Shown here in pieces: positions 31,747 to 39,251 of a stretch of 64,000 nucleotides of DNA (positions are counted from its first letter, which is position 1; every line of letters starts with the position of its first letter). Origin of the DNA: an uncultured Aquabacterium sp. (GTDB lineage: Bacteria; Pseudomonadota; Gammaproteobacteria; Burkholderiales; Burkholderiaceae_C); contig NZ_CAJYGK010000115.1 of NCBI RefSeq assembly GCF_913773725.1, forward strand, positions 1-64,000, read 5' to 3'. A model generated the notes under the pieces. It searched no databases. It saw only the letters and a list, made by a program, of their open reading frames with translations, and was not told the origin of the DNA. The position numbers were made by a program, and so were the translations under genes.

Positions 31747-32985
31747 ATGGCATCACAACGGGCGATGGCCGTGGTGGGCGCGGGCCACGCGGGTGGCCGA
31801 GCGGCCCTGCAATTGCGTGCACAGGGTTGGACGGGGCCCATCGTCGTGTTCGGCGAGGAGCCTGATCTGCCCTACGAGCGGCCGGCCCTTTCGAAGGGAC
31901 TGCTCACCGGTGAGCAGTCAGCCGATCAACTCATGCTGGCCCAGGCCGAGGGCTACGCCGGCCAGGGCATCACCGTGCGGCTCGGCACGGCCGTGACCCG
32001 CATCGACACCGCCGCCCGGCAGGTCCATACCGCGGCCGGCGAGGCCCTGGATTACGAGGCGTTGCTGCTGGCCACGGGCGGCCGGGCGCGCCGGCTCGCC
32101 ATCCCCGGGGCCGACCAGGCGGGTGTGCAGGCCTTGCGCACGCTGGCCGATGCCCGGGCCTTGCAGGCCCGGCTGCAACCGGGGCAGCGGCTGCTGATCG
32201 TCGGGGGCGGCTTCATCGGCCTGGAAGTGGCCGCGTCCGCACGGGCGCGGGGGTGTGAGGTCACGCTGCTCGAAGGGGGCGTGCGGCTGATGGGCCGGGC
32301 AGTGCCGGCACCGATTGCGGAGCGTGTGGCCGCCTTGCATCGGGCGCACGGTGTGGACCTGCGCCTGCGCGCCGCGCCGGAGTCCATCGCGGCGCTCAAC
32401 GGCCGGCTCCACGTGCGCCTGCTCGACGGGGATCTGATCGTGGTGGACACGGTGGTGGCCGGCATCGGCATCGAGCCCGGCGTGCAGCTGGCCCGGGAAG
32501 CGGGTCTGCGGGTCGGCCATGGCGTGTGCGTGGACCGCCACCTGCGTACCAGCGACCCGCACGTCTTCGCCGCGGGCGATGTGGCCGAGTGCCCCAGCGT
32601 GCTGTCCGGCCTGCCCCTGCGTCAGGAAACGTGGCAGAACGCCGAGCGCCAGGCCGCCGTGGCGGCGGCCAACATGCTGGGTGGCCAGACGGTGTACGAC
32701 ACGCTGCCCTGGTTCTGGTCCGATCAGTATGACCACACCCTGCAGGTGGCCGGTGAGCCCGCCCTGGCGGCCACCGAGGTTCAGCGCACGCTGGGCGAAG
32801 GGGCCGTGCTGCACTTCTATCTGGACAGCGACGGACGTGTGGTGGGGGCCAGTGGCTACGGCCCGGCCCGGGATGTCACCAAGGAGCTGAAGCTGGCGCG
32901 CGCCCTGGTCGAGCGCCTGGCGCGTCCGCAGGCCGCGGCCTTGCAGGACCCGAACGTCAAGCTCAAATCGCTGCTCACGGCCTGA
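31747..32985 (+). CDS. FAD-dependent ferredoxin reductase (rhodocoxin reductase type; MocF-like)
   Basis: 412-aa NAD(P)H-dependent reductase that passes electrons to a small [2Fe-2S] protein. The FAD loop is VVGAGHAGGRAALQL and the family hallmark PYERPALSKGLL follows. The NAD-binding GGGFIGLEVAAS lies in the middle, with VFAAGDVAEC and the C-terminal reductase domain WFWSDQYDHTLQVAG behind it. The obvious partners are the Rieske ferredoxin and membrane oxygenase encoded 1.5-3 kb away. Rhizopine catabolism in Rhizobium uses such a trio (MocD, E, F). The equivalence is inference. Confidence 0.88.
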   Translation: MASQRAMAVVGAGHAGGRAALQLRAQGWTGPIVVFGEEPDLPYERPALSKGLLTGEQSADQLMLAQAEGYAGQGITVRLGTAVTRIDTAARQVHTAAGEALDYEALLLATGGRARRLAIPGADQAGVQALRTLADARALQARLQPGQRLLIVGGGFIGLEVAASARARGCEVTLLEGGVRLMGRAVPAPIAERVAALHRAHGVDLRLRAAPESIAALNGRLHVRLLDGDLIVVDTVVAGIGIEPGVQLAREAGLRVGHGVCVDRHLRTSDPHVFAAGDVAECPSVLSGLPLRQETWQNAERQAAVAAANMLGGQTVYDTLPWFWSDQYDHTLQVAGEPALAATEVQRTLGEGAVLHFYLDSDGRVVGASGYGPARDVTKELKLARALVERLARPQAAALQDPNVKLKSLLTA

Positions 32986-32989
32986 TTCC

Positions 32990-33994
32990 ATGAAAGACCT
33001 TCACATGCTGCCCATCGGCATCAACATCGACGGTGTTCTCGACCACGATGGCCTGCCCTGGCCCACGCCCGCCGAGCGCTTCGAGCGCGTGGCCCGGTCG
33101 GGCGTGTACGACTACATCGAAAAGAATTTCGATCCGACCGAAGACATCGCGCCCTACCTGCGGCTGTCCGAGCAGGTGGGTGTGCAGTTGCGTGTCATGG
33201 GCGGCATCCACCTGGCGGGGCGCGATGAAGCCCGCATCGCACGGGAGATCGCGGTGGCCGGCGAGCAGGGCGCGCGGGTGTTCAACTGCCAGCTGTTCGC
33301 ACGGCACGCCGACGGGCACGCGCTCACCGACGACGAGGTGGCGCACTTCTTCTTGCTGGCCATGGAACATGGCACGCGCTCGGGCGCCTTGCCGAGCTTC
33401 GAGGTCCACGTCGACATGTGGAGCGAAGACCCGCGTCGCGTCGAGCGTGTGGCCGAGCGGCTGGCGCGCCACAACGTGCGGCTGCGCGTGACGCTCGATC
33501 ACTCGCACCTGATCTTCAAGATCGACAACCCGCCTGAACTGGACCTCAGTGGCATTGCCGAGGATGTGCAGACCGGGCGCGTGGTGCTGCAGCCCGGGCA
33601 ACCGGACACGGTCTATGCGCTGTGGCTGCGTGAAGGCTGGGTGGCCCATGCCCACACGCGCAGTGTGCAGACGGCAGGCCGGCCCAACCCCTGGATGGCG
33701 CGGGGTGACGGGCGTGCCGGTCGCGGCATCCAGTACCCCTTCGTGGCACCGCCCGAGGGCAGCTACCACCAGCCCTGGCAGGCGGGCGAGCTGCTCACCT
33801 GGAAGGCTGCGGTCACGGACCTGCTGGCGTGGTGCGCGGCGCATCCTGAGCGCGCCCCGGCCCAGGTCTCGTGCGAGTTCATCCCCTTTGCGGACTATGG
33901 GGGCGGAGCGCGCTACAGCATCTTCGAGCAGAACGTCGCGTGTGCCCGCTGGTTGCGTGAGACCTGGGCGTCGCTGGCTGCCACGCCGTCCTGA
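32990..33994 (+). CDS. Xylose isomerase-like TIM-barrel protein
   Basis: 334 aa, related to AP endonuclease 2 / sugar-phosphate isomerase proteins: MLPIGINIDGVLDHDGLPW at the start, VHVDMWSEDPRRVERV and VTLDHSHLIFKI mid-barrel, and CEFIPFADYGGGARYSIFEQN near the end. Asp, His and Glu residues at strand ends could hold a metal. It starts 5 bp after the reductase gene, so it should act in the same pathway, perhaps as an epimerase or dehydratase on a modified inosose. ATGs at 32990 and 33005 are both possible. Exact reaction unknown. Confidence 0.75.
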   Translation: MKDLHMLPIGINIDGVLDHDGLPWPTPAERFERVARSGVYDYIEKNFDPTEDIAPYLRLSEQVGVQLRVMGGIHLAGRDEARIAREIAVAGEQGARVFNCQLFARHADGHALTDDEVAHFFLLAMEHGTRSGALPSFEVHVDMWSEDPRRVERVAERLARHNVRLRVTLDHSHLIFKIDNPPELDLSGIAEDVQTGRVVLQPGQPDTVYALWLREGWVAHAHTRSVQTAGRPNPWMARGDGRAGRGIQYPFVAPPEGSYHQPWQAGELLTWKAAVTDLLAWCAAHPERAPAQVSCEFIPFADYGGGARYSIFEQNVACARWLRETWASLAATPS

Positions 33995-34024
33995 CCGGGC
34001 GGCCAGCGACGCCCCCTGCTCGCA

Positions 34025-34420
34025 TCAGAGCCCGAACCAGGCCAGCCACCCGGCTGGCCTTTTGCTGAGCGCCACCGAGGCCATCCAGCCCAATACCATC
34101 AGGGCGCTCACCCACGCGGCCGCGCGCACGGCCATCGGCCTTCCGGGGCGGATGGCGACCGTGCCCAGGCCGATGTAGACCACCAACCCGATCAGCTTGG
34201 CCATGAGCCAGGGAGCCTGGCCAGGCTGCAGCTTCAGCAGGATGGCCAGCGCCACACCGGAGGCCAGCAACACCGTGTCGACCACGAGGGGCAGCACGCG
34301 GGCGGGTTTGGACCGCACCCAGCCTGCGCCCGTGAAAATGCCAAGGCCCCGGGCGGCAAAGCCCAGGGCCGAGAGGGTGATGGCTGCCAGGTGCAGCGTC
34401 TTCAGCGTGGTGTAGTCCAT
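34025..34420 (-). CDS. SirB2-family small membrane protein
   Basis: 131 aa with four predicted transmembrane helices (about 7-25, 45-62, 72-88, 99-117) and short loops, matching the SirB family. The opening YTTLKTLHLAAITLSALGFAARG is typical. Despite the name, taken from a Salmonella locus, function is not established. It is convergent with the TIM-barrel gene and downstream of the Rieske ferredoxin on the same strand, but nothing links it to inositol. Confidence 0.82.
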   Translation of the reverse strand: MDYTTLKTLHLAAITLSALGFAARGLGIFTGAGWVRSKPARVLPLVVDTVLLASGVALAILLKLQPGQAPWLMAKLIGLVVYIGLGTVAIRPGRPMAVRAAAWVSALMVLGWMASVALSKRPAGWLAWFGL

Positions 34421-34481
34421 GGCGCCGGATTGTGACCCGGACGGGCGCCGATCGTGCTCCGGGTCACACCACCGGGCCGGT

Positions 34482-34796
34482 TCAGGCCACGGGCTGGATG
34501 TAGATCACGCCGTTGTCGATGCGCGCAGGATGCGTCTTCAGGTTCACACACACCGGCGCGCCCATGGCGCGGCCATCCCGCACGTCGAAACGGCCGTTGT
34601 GCTTGGGGCACTCGATCACGTGGTCCATCACCAGGCCGTCGCACAGGTGCACCTGCTCGTGGGTGCAGTGGCCGTCCAGGGCATAGACCTGGTCGTTCAC
34701 GCGGCAGATGGCGTAGCTGTGGCCGTTGTGGTCGAAGCGTGCCACGTCTTCGTCGTCGATGTCGTCGAGCGGGCCGACTTCAATCCAGTTGCTCAT
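34482..34796 (-). CDS. Rieske [2Fe-2S] ferredoxin (MocE-like)
   Basis: 104-aa soluble Rieske ferredoxin. The cluster ligands are C44-x-H46 and C63-x2-H66 (HCTHEQVHL and ECPKHNGRFD), the standard pattern. It would shuttle electrons from the FAD reductase to the oxygenase encoded just upstream. The start at 34796 has an AGGAG site 8 bp away and lies 28 bp after the oxygenase stop. The closest functional analogue I know is MocE of rhizobial rhizopine catabolism; other Rieske ferredoxins of dioxygenases look similar, so the call depends on the neighbours. Confidence 0.9.
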   Translation of the reverse strand: MSNWIEVGPLDDIDDEDVARFDHNGHSYAICRVNDQVYALDGHCTHEQVHLCDGLVMDHVIECPKHNGRFDVRDGRAMGAPVCVNLKTHPARIDNGVIYIQPVA

Positions 34797-34824
34797 GGGG
34801 GGTCTCCTGAGGGTGAGGGGTGGG

Positions 34825-35937
34825 TCAGGCGGTGCGGGGCGACAGCGGCGCGCGTTCCGGCGAGGATGCCGGGGTGGCACCCGGAATCGGGCGCCGCACG
34901 TAGTGGCCTGGATCGCGGGCCTGCTTGAGCAGGTTGGGCAGGATCTCGGCATAGGCCGCGGCCGTGCTGGGATAGGCCGGCGGGCAGTCGGCGGCGATCA
35001 CCTCGTGCAGGCGGGGCAGGGCATGGAAGGGCACCATCGGGAACATGTGGTGTTCGACGTGGTAGTTCATGTTCCAGTACAGGAAGCGGAACACCGGGTT
35101 CATGTAGACGGTGCGGCAGTTGGCTCGGTGATCCAGCACGTTCTCGGGCAGCGCCGCATGCTGCGTCAGACCGAAGAAGCTGTAGAGCCAGGCGCCATAG
35201 ATGCTGGGCAGGCCGATGAACAGCAGCGGCACCCAGGTGCCTGCGGCCACACAGCCCGCCACCAGCGCGGTGTAGATCAGCACCCACACGCGGGCCTCGC
35301 GCACGACCTTGGGCCACTCCATCTCCGGGATGTAGCTCTTGTCGTGGGCGCTGATGTGGCCGGTGGCGTTCACCAGCACACGCCAGATCTCGCGCGGGGC
35401 GTGGATCAGGCCGAAGAAGCCGATCAGCTGCATGAACACGTTGACGGGCACGGGCACGGCGATCTCCGGGTCGCGGCCCGTCACCAGCGTGTCGGTGTGA
35501 TGTCGCGCATGCGTCCAGCGCCACACCGTGGGCCGGCGCATCACTTGAAAGCAGGCCAGCTGGTACAGCACCTCGTTCATCCAGCGCGTCTTGAAGGCCG
35601 TGCCGTGGCTGGCTTCATGCCAGCGCGAGTCGGCCGGGCCGCAGTACAGGGTGCCGTACAGCAGGAAGGCGGGCACGGCCCACGCGGTGTCCAGGGCCGA
35701 CCACGCCAGCAGCCCGCTGGCGATGATGAGCGCGTACCACAGGGCGGTGTCACGCAGGGCGCGCGCGTCGTTGCGCTGCATGAGCTCCTTCATCACTGGG
35801 CGGGGCACCGCGCAGCGATACCAGTTGGCGTTGACCAGCCCGGCCGAGGCGGCGTGGTTGCCGGCCCCGTGCAGCAGGTCGTAGTCCGACGAGCCGGTGC
35901 GGACCGGAGGGCGGGGAAGGTGCAGAGGGGTCTCCAT
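34825..35937 (-). CDS. Membrane di-iron oxygenase of the fatty-acid desaturase/AlkB fold (MocD-like)
   Basis: 370 aa with all three histidine boxes of integral-membrane di-iron enzymes: HEASH at about 107-111, HARHH at 143-147 and HVEHH at 293-297. Hydrophobic helix pairs lie at about 66-95 and 217-255. The family desaturates or hydroxylates. With a Rieske ferredoxin next door and a ferredoxin reductase nearby, the set matches MocD/E/F, credited with oxidative demethylation of the rhizopine 3-O-methyl-scyllo-inosamine. Lipid desaturase remains an alternative. The start at 35937 has a TTGGAGA site. Confidence 0.85.
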   Translation of the reverse strand: METPLHLPRPPVRTGSSDYDLLHGAGNHAASAGLVNANWYRCAVPRPVMKELMQRNDARALRDTALWYALIIASGLLAWSALDTAWAVPAFLLYGTLYCGPADSRWHEASHGTAFKTRWMNEVLYQLACFQVMRRPTVWRWTHARHHTDTLVTGRDPEIAVPVPVNVFMQLIGFFGLIHAPREIWRVLVNATGHISAHDKSYIPEMEWPKVVREARVWVLIYTALVAGCVAAGTWVPLLFIGLPSIYGAWLYSFFGLTQHAALPENVLDHRANCRTVYMNPVFRFLYWNMNYHVEHHMFPMVPFHALPRLHEVIAADCPPAYPSTAAAYAEILPNLLKQARDPGHYVRRPIPGATPASSPERAPLSPRTA

Positions 35938-36037
35938 GGGGTGTGTCTCCAATGTCAGAACGAGGCAGGCAGTCCGCAGCGGGTGTCTGCGTTCGAGCCT
36001 GATCCATGGAGGGCGATGCTAGGCAGCATGCGGGTTT

Positions 36038-36079
36038 GGCTCAATGGTCGAGCCTGTCACTCCTATCAGAAACTATCAG
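36038..36079. promoter_or_regulatory. Candidate operator elements between oxygenase and LacI genes
   Basis: GGCTC-AATGGTC-GAGCC (36038-36054) is a perfect 5-bp inverted repeat, close to LacI-family operator size. It is followed by a direct repeat CTATCAG-AAA-CTATCAG (36063-36079). Both lie in the 193-bp gap between the divergent oxygenase and regulator genes. No experimental motif is known to me for this regulator. Confidence 0.4.
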
Positions 36080-36130
36080 GATGACCTGCCAGAACCCATC
36101 AAAACCAGCAGCCTGTAGGGGCTGCCCCCA

Positions 36131-37186
36131 ATGGCCATGAGCCCCACCCGACGTCCCACCATGGTGGCGGTGGCCGAAGCGGCCGGGGTGAGTGTGGCCA
36201 CGGTCGACCGCGTGCTCAACAGCCGCCTTCCTGTCAAGGAGCGCACCGCGGTGCGCGTCATCGAGGCGGCCCAGCGTCTGGGCTATCACGGTGCCGACCT
36301 GATGCGCCAGCGTGTGCTGGGCGGGGCAAAGGGGCCGGCGCGCACGTTGGGCTTCATCCTGCAGATGCACCACGACGCCTTCTACCAGCCCTTGGGCGAG
36401 GCGCTCTGCCAGGCCGCCGCGGCCGAGACCCGCTGGCGTTGCCAGGCCGTGGTGCGCATGGTCGATGCCCTGCAACCCGAGGCCATGGCCGACGCCATGC
36501 GCGATCTGGCCCGCCAGGCCGATGGCATCGGGGTGGTCGCGGGGGACCATCCACACGTCAACCAGGCCGTGGCCGATCTCAAGGCCGCAGGGTGCCCGAC
36601 GGTGGCCTTGCTGTCCGACATCGGCTCACCCTTGCGGGCGGGGTACGTCGGGCTGGATCACCGCAAGACGGGACGCACGGCGGGATGGGCCATCAGCCGC
36701 CTGTCCCGCCAGCCGGGGGAGGTGGCGGTGCTGGTGGGCAGCCACCGCTTCATCGGGCAGGAACTGGCCGAGATGAGCCTGCGCTCCTACCTGCGCGAGC
36801 GGGCGCCCGACTTCCGCGTGCTCGATGCCGTCGTCAGCCGCGAGGAAGAGGCCATGGCCTATGAGGCCACCCTGGCCCTGATCGACCGGCATCCCGACCT
36901 GGTGGGGCTGCACCTGCCCAGCGGCGGGGTGGCCGGGGTGGTGAGGGCCCTGCGCGAAACGCGCTCGCATGACCACCACATCGTGTCCGTGGCGGCCGAG
37001 CTGTCGCCCGTTCACCGTGCCGCCCTGCTCGACGGGGTGCTCGACCTCGTGATCGCCACGCCGCGGCAGGCCGTGGCCCAGGCGGCCGTGCAGCTGCTGT
37101 GTGAAGCGCTGGATGCCCACGGGCAATCCTGGACGCCCCGAGCCATGGACCTGCCGTTCGATCTGTTCTCGCCCGAGAACGTGTGA
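36131..37186 (+). CDS. LacI-family transcriptional regulator
   Basis: 351 aa. The N-terminal LacI helix-turn-helix reads TMVAVAEAAGVSVATVDRVLNSRLPVKERTAVRV, and a periplasmic-binding-protein-like sensor domain follows (LGFILQMHHDAFYQPLGEAL; GYVGLDHRKTGRTAGW). It diverges from the oxygenase-ferredoxin pair and precedes the IolI-like gene, so it probably senses a sugar or cyclitol and controls the oxygenase branch. It is a second regulator in addition to the RpiR protein. The start could be 36131 or 36137; the ribosome site is weak. Confidence 0.88.
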   Translation: MAMSPTRRPTMVAVAEAAGVSVATVDRVLNSRLPVKERTAVRVIEAAQRLGYHGADLMRQRVLGGAKGPARTLGFILQMHHDAFYQPLGEALCQAAAAETRWRCQAVVRMVDALQPEAMADAMRDLARQADGIGVVAGDHPHVNQAVADLKAAGCPTVALLSDIGSPLRAGYVGLDHRKTGRTAGWAISRLSRQPGEVAVLVGSHRFIGQELAEMSLRSYLRERAPDFRVLDAVVSREEEAMAYEATLALIDRHPDLVGLHLPSGGVAGVVRALRETRSHDHHIVSVAAELSPVHRAALLDGVLDLVIATPRQAVAQAAVQLLCEALDAHGQSWTPRAMDLPFDLFSPENV

Positions 37187-37219
37187 ACCATCCGGTACCA
37201 CCCAACGGTGGCGGAAGAT

Positions 37220-37291
37220 GGAAGGGCGGTTCCAAGAAAACAAAAATTAGAAACGGGTTTCCCCTAGGTCCGAAATGAGAAAATAATTTCT
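37220..37291. promoter_or_regulatory. Three phased IolR-type operator candidates
   Basis: GGAA-GGGCGG-TTCC (37220-37233) fits GGAA-N6-TTCC exactly. AGAA-ACGGGT-TTCC (37249-37262) fits 7 of 8 and AGAA-AATAAT-TTCT (37278-37291) fits 6 of 8. Their starts are exactly 29 bp apart. They lie upstream of the main plus-strand inositol operon, 38-109 bp before the first start codon. Confidence 0.7.
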
Positions 37292-37328
37292 ACACTGGCT
37301 CCACATTGGAAATCACGACGGAGCCTTC

Positions 37329-38141
37329 ATGCGCTTTTCCCTCAACCGTATCGTAGCCCCTCGCCACAGCCTGCGCGACTTCGTGGCGCTCTGCCAGCGC
37401 CTGGACATCACCGACATCGAACTTCGCAACGACCTGCCCGGCATCGAATTCGTCGATGGCAGCTCGCCCGCCGAAGTGGGGCAGGTGGTGCGCGACGCGG
37501 GCCTGACGGTGCGCACCATCAACGCGCTGCAGCGTTTCGAGCAGTTCGACGCCCGGCGTGAGGCCGAGGCCCATGCGCTGGCCGATACGGCCGTGGCCTG
37601 CGGCGCCCAGGCCCTGGTGCTGTGCCCGACAAACAGCGCGCAGGATGTACGCAGCGCCAGTCAGCGTCATGACGACCTGGTTCATGCCCTGAGCAAGCTG
37701 ACCCCGATCCTGCAGTCGCGCGGCCTCAAGGGCCTGGTCGAGCCGCTGGGCTTCGGCATCTGCGCCACCCGCACCAAGGCCCAGGCCGTGCGCGCCATCG
37801 ATGCCGTGGACGGCCGCAACCTGTACAGCCTGGTTCATGACACGTTCCACCATCATCTGGCGGGCGATCCGGCCCTGTTCCCGGAACTGACCGGCCTCGT
37901 GCACATCTCGGGCGTCGAGGCCCCCGAGCTCCATGTGGACGAGATGGGCGACCAGCACCGCCTGCTGGTGGGCCAGCTGGACCGCCTGGGCACCGTGTCC
38001 CAGCTGAAGGCGCTCCGGGAGCGTGGCTGGGACGGCCTGGTGTCGTTCGAGCCCTTTGCCGTCGAGGTAGCCGAGTCCCCCAACATCGAAGCCGAGCTGC
38101 GCGACAGCATCGCCTTCATCCGAGCAGGCCTGGCTGCCTGA
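37329..38141 (+). CDS. IolI-like TIM-barrel isomerase/epimerase
   Basis: 270 aa, xylose isomerase-like TIM barrel, first gene of the plus-strand iol operon. It resembles Bacillus IolI (2-keto-myo-inositol isomerase) in length and in the segments ITDIELRNDLPG, VEPLGFGICATRTKAQAV and LVHDTFHHHLAGD; the Glu, Asp and His residues there fit metal ligands. IolI interconverts inosose isomers, which lets D-chiro-inositol enter the pathway. A MocC-type role is an alternative. A GGAG ribosome site lies about 7 bp before the ATG. Confidence 0.78.
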   Translation: MRFSLNRIVAPRHSLRDFVALCQRLDITDIELRNDLPGIEFVDGSSPAEVGQVVRDAGLTVRTINALQRFEQFDARREAEAHALADTAVACGAQALVLCPTNSAQDVRSASQRHDDLVHALSKLTPILQSRGLKGLVEPLGFGICATRTKAQAVRAIDAVDGRNLYSLVHDTFHHHLAGDPALFPELTGLVHISGVEAPELHVDEMGDQHRLLVGQLDRLGTVSQLKALRERGWDGLVSFEPFAVEVAESPNIEAELRDSIAFIRAGLAA

Positions 38142-38162
38142 AGCGCAGCCGCCGCACACGCA

Positions 38163-38179
38163 GGCCGGCGCCGCCGGCC
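38163..38179 (+). other. Short GC hairpin before the binding-protein gene
   Basis: A 7-bp perfect stem (38163-38169 with 38173-38179) and GCC triloop, 34 bp ahead of the binding-protein start. No T-run follows. It may be an mRNA-processing or stabilising element that raises binding-protein yield over neighbouring genes. Confidence 0.35.
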
Positions 38180-38212
38180 CTTTCCCGCCGTTGAGCACAA
38201 GAGGAGACAGCA

Positions 38213-39133
38213 ATGAAAAAATGGATCTCGGCCGCCCTGGTGACCATGATGATGCCGGTTGCGGCCATGGCCCAGACCAAAGTGGGCGTCGCGATGGCCC
38301 ACTTCGATGACAACTTCCTGACCATTCTGCGCGGGGGCATGCAGAAGCACGTGCAGGGTCTGAAGGGGGTGTCCCTGCAGTTCGAAGACGCGCGCGGCGA
38401 TGTGGGCCGCCAGGTCAGCCAGGTCGAGAACTTCATCGCCCAGAAGGTCAGCGCCATCATCGTCAACCCGGCCGACACGGCGGCGACCAAGCGCATCAGC
38501 GAGGCGGCCCGCAAGGCCGGCATCCCGTTGGTGTACGTGAACCGCAAGCCCGACGAAAAGATGGGCAACGGCGTGGCCTTCGTGGGGTCCGATTCGCTGG
38601 TGGCGGGGCGCCTGCAGGGTGAAGCCCTGGCCCAGCGCCTGGGCGGCAAGGGCAACGTGGTGATCATGGTGGGTGAACTGTCCACCGACGCAGCACAGGA
38701 CCGCACCCGTGGCGTGAAGGAAGTCTTCAAGAAGTACCCGGGCATCAAGGTCGTCGAAGAGCAGACCGGCAACTGGCAGCGCAGCCAGGGCATCGACCTG
38801 ATGAACAAGTGGATGGCAGCCGGCGTGAAGATCGATGCCGTGGCCGCCAACAACGACGAAATGGCCATCGGTGCGCTGATTGCCATGCGCCAGGCCAAGG
38901 TGAGCCCGAAGAAGGTGCTGGTGGCGGGCGTGGACGCGACACCGGATGCGCTGGCCGAACTGGTCAAGGGCGACCTGGCTTTGACTGTCTTCCAGAACGC
39001 AAAGGGACAGGGCGAAGGTGCCGTGGACCTGGCCTTGCGCATGGCCAAGGGCGACAAGGCCGCGCCGAGCACCGTGATGATCCCGTACGAGCTGGTCACG
39101 CTCGAGAACCACAAGAAGTACGCGACCAACTGA
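38213..39133 (+). CDS. Periplasmic sugar/inositol-binding protein of ABC transporter
   Basis: 306-aa type I periplasmic binding protein (Peripla_BP_4, RbsB/IbpA-like). The signal peptide MKKWISAALVTMMMPVAAMAQ ends near residue 21. The mature chain has VGVAMAHFDDNFLTILRGGM, then VSAIIVNPADTAATKRISEAARKAGIPLVYVNRKP and VAGVDATPDALAELVKGDLALTVFQ. Placement before an inositol operon suggests inositol or inosamine as ligand (IbpA- or MocB-like). A GAGGAGA site supports the start. Confidence 0.9.
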   Translation: MKKWISAALVTMMMPVAAMAQTKVGVAMAHFDDNFLTILRGGMQKHVQGLKGVSLQFEDARGDVGRQVSQVENFIAQKVSAIIVNPADTAATKRISEAARKAGIPLVYVNRKPDEKMGNGVAFVGSDSLVAGRLQGEALAQRLGGKGNVVIMVGELSTDAAQDRTRGVKEVFKKYPGIKVVEEQTGNWQRSQGIDLMNKWMAAGVKIDAVAANNDEMAIGALIAMRQAKVSPKKVLVAGVDATPDALAELVKGDLALTVFQNAKGQGEGAVDLALRMAKGDKAAPSTVMIPYELVTLENHKKYATN

Positions 39134-39251
39134 TCGCGGCTGCCGCCGCTGATTCGCGTGGTGGGTCGGGCAACCGGCTCGCCTCACCACTCCGATCGGT
39201 GGGTCCGGGCGTCCTCTGCCCCGTCCCGCCGACGCCCTGGAGCGCACCCTC

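Noticed and set aside
34025-34420. SirB2 gene as part of the oxygenase system
   Set aside because: It is adjacent to the ferredoxin, but SirB2 proteins occur in many contexts and nothing in the sequence links it to electron transfer or cyclitols.
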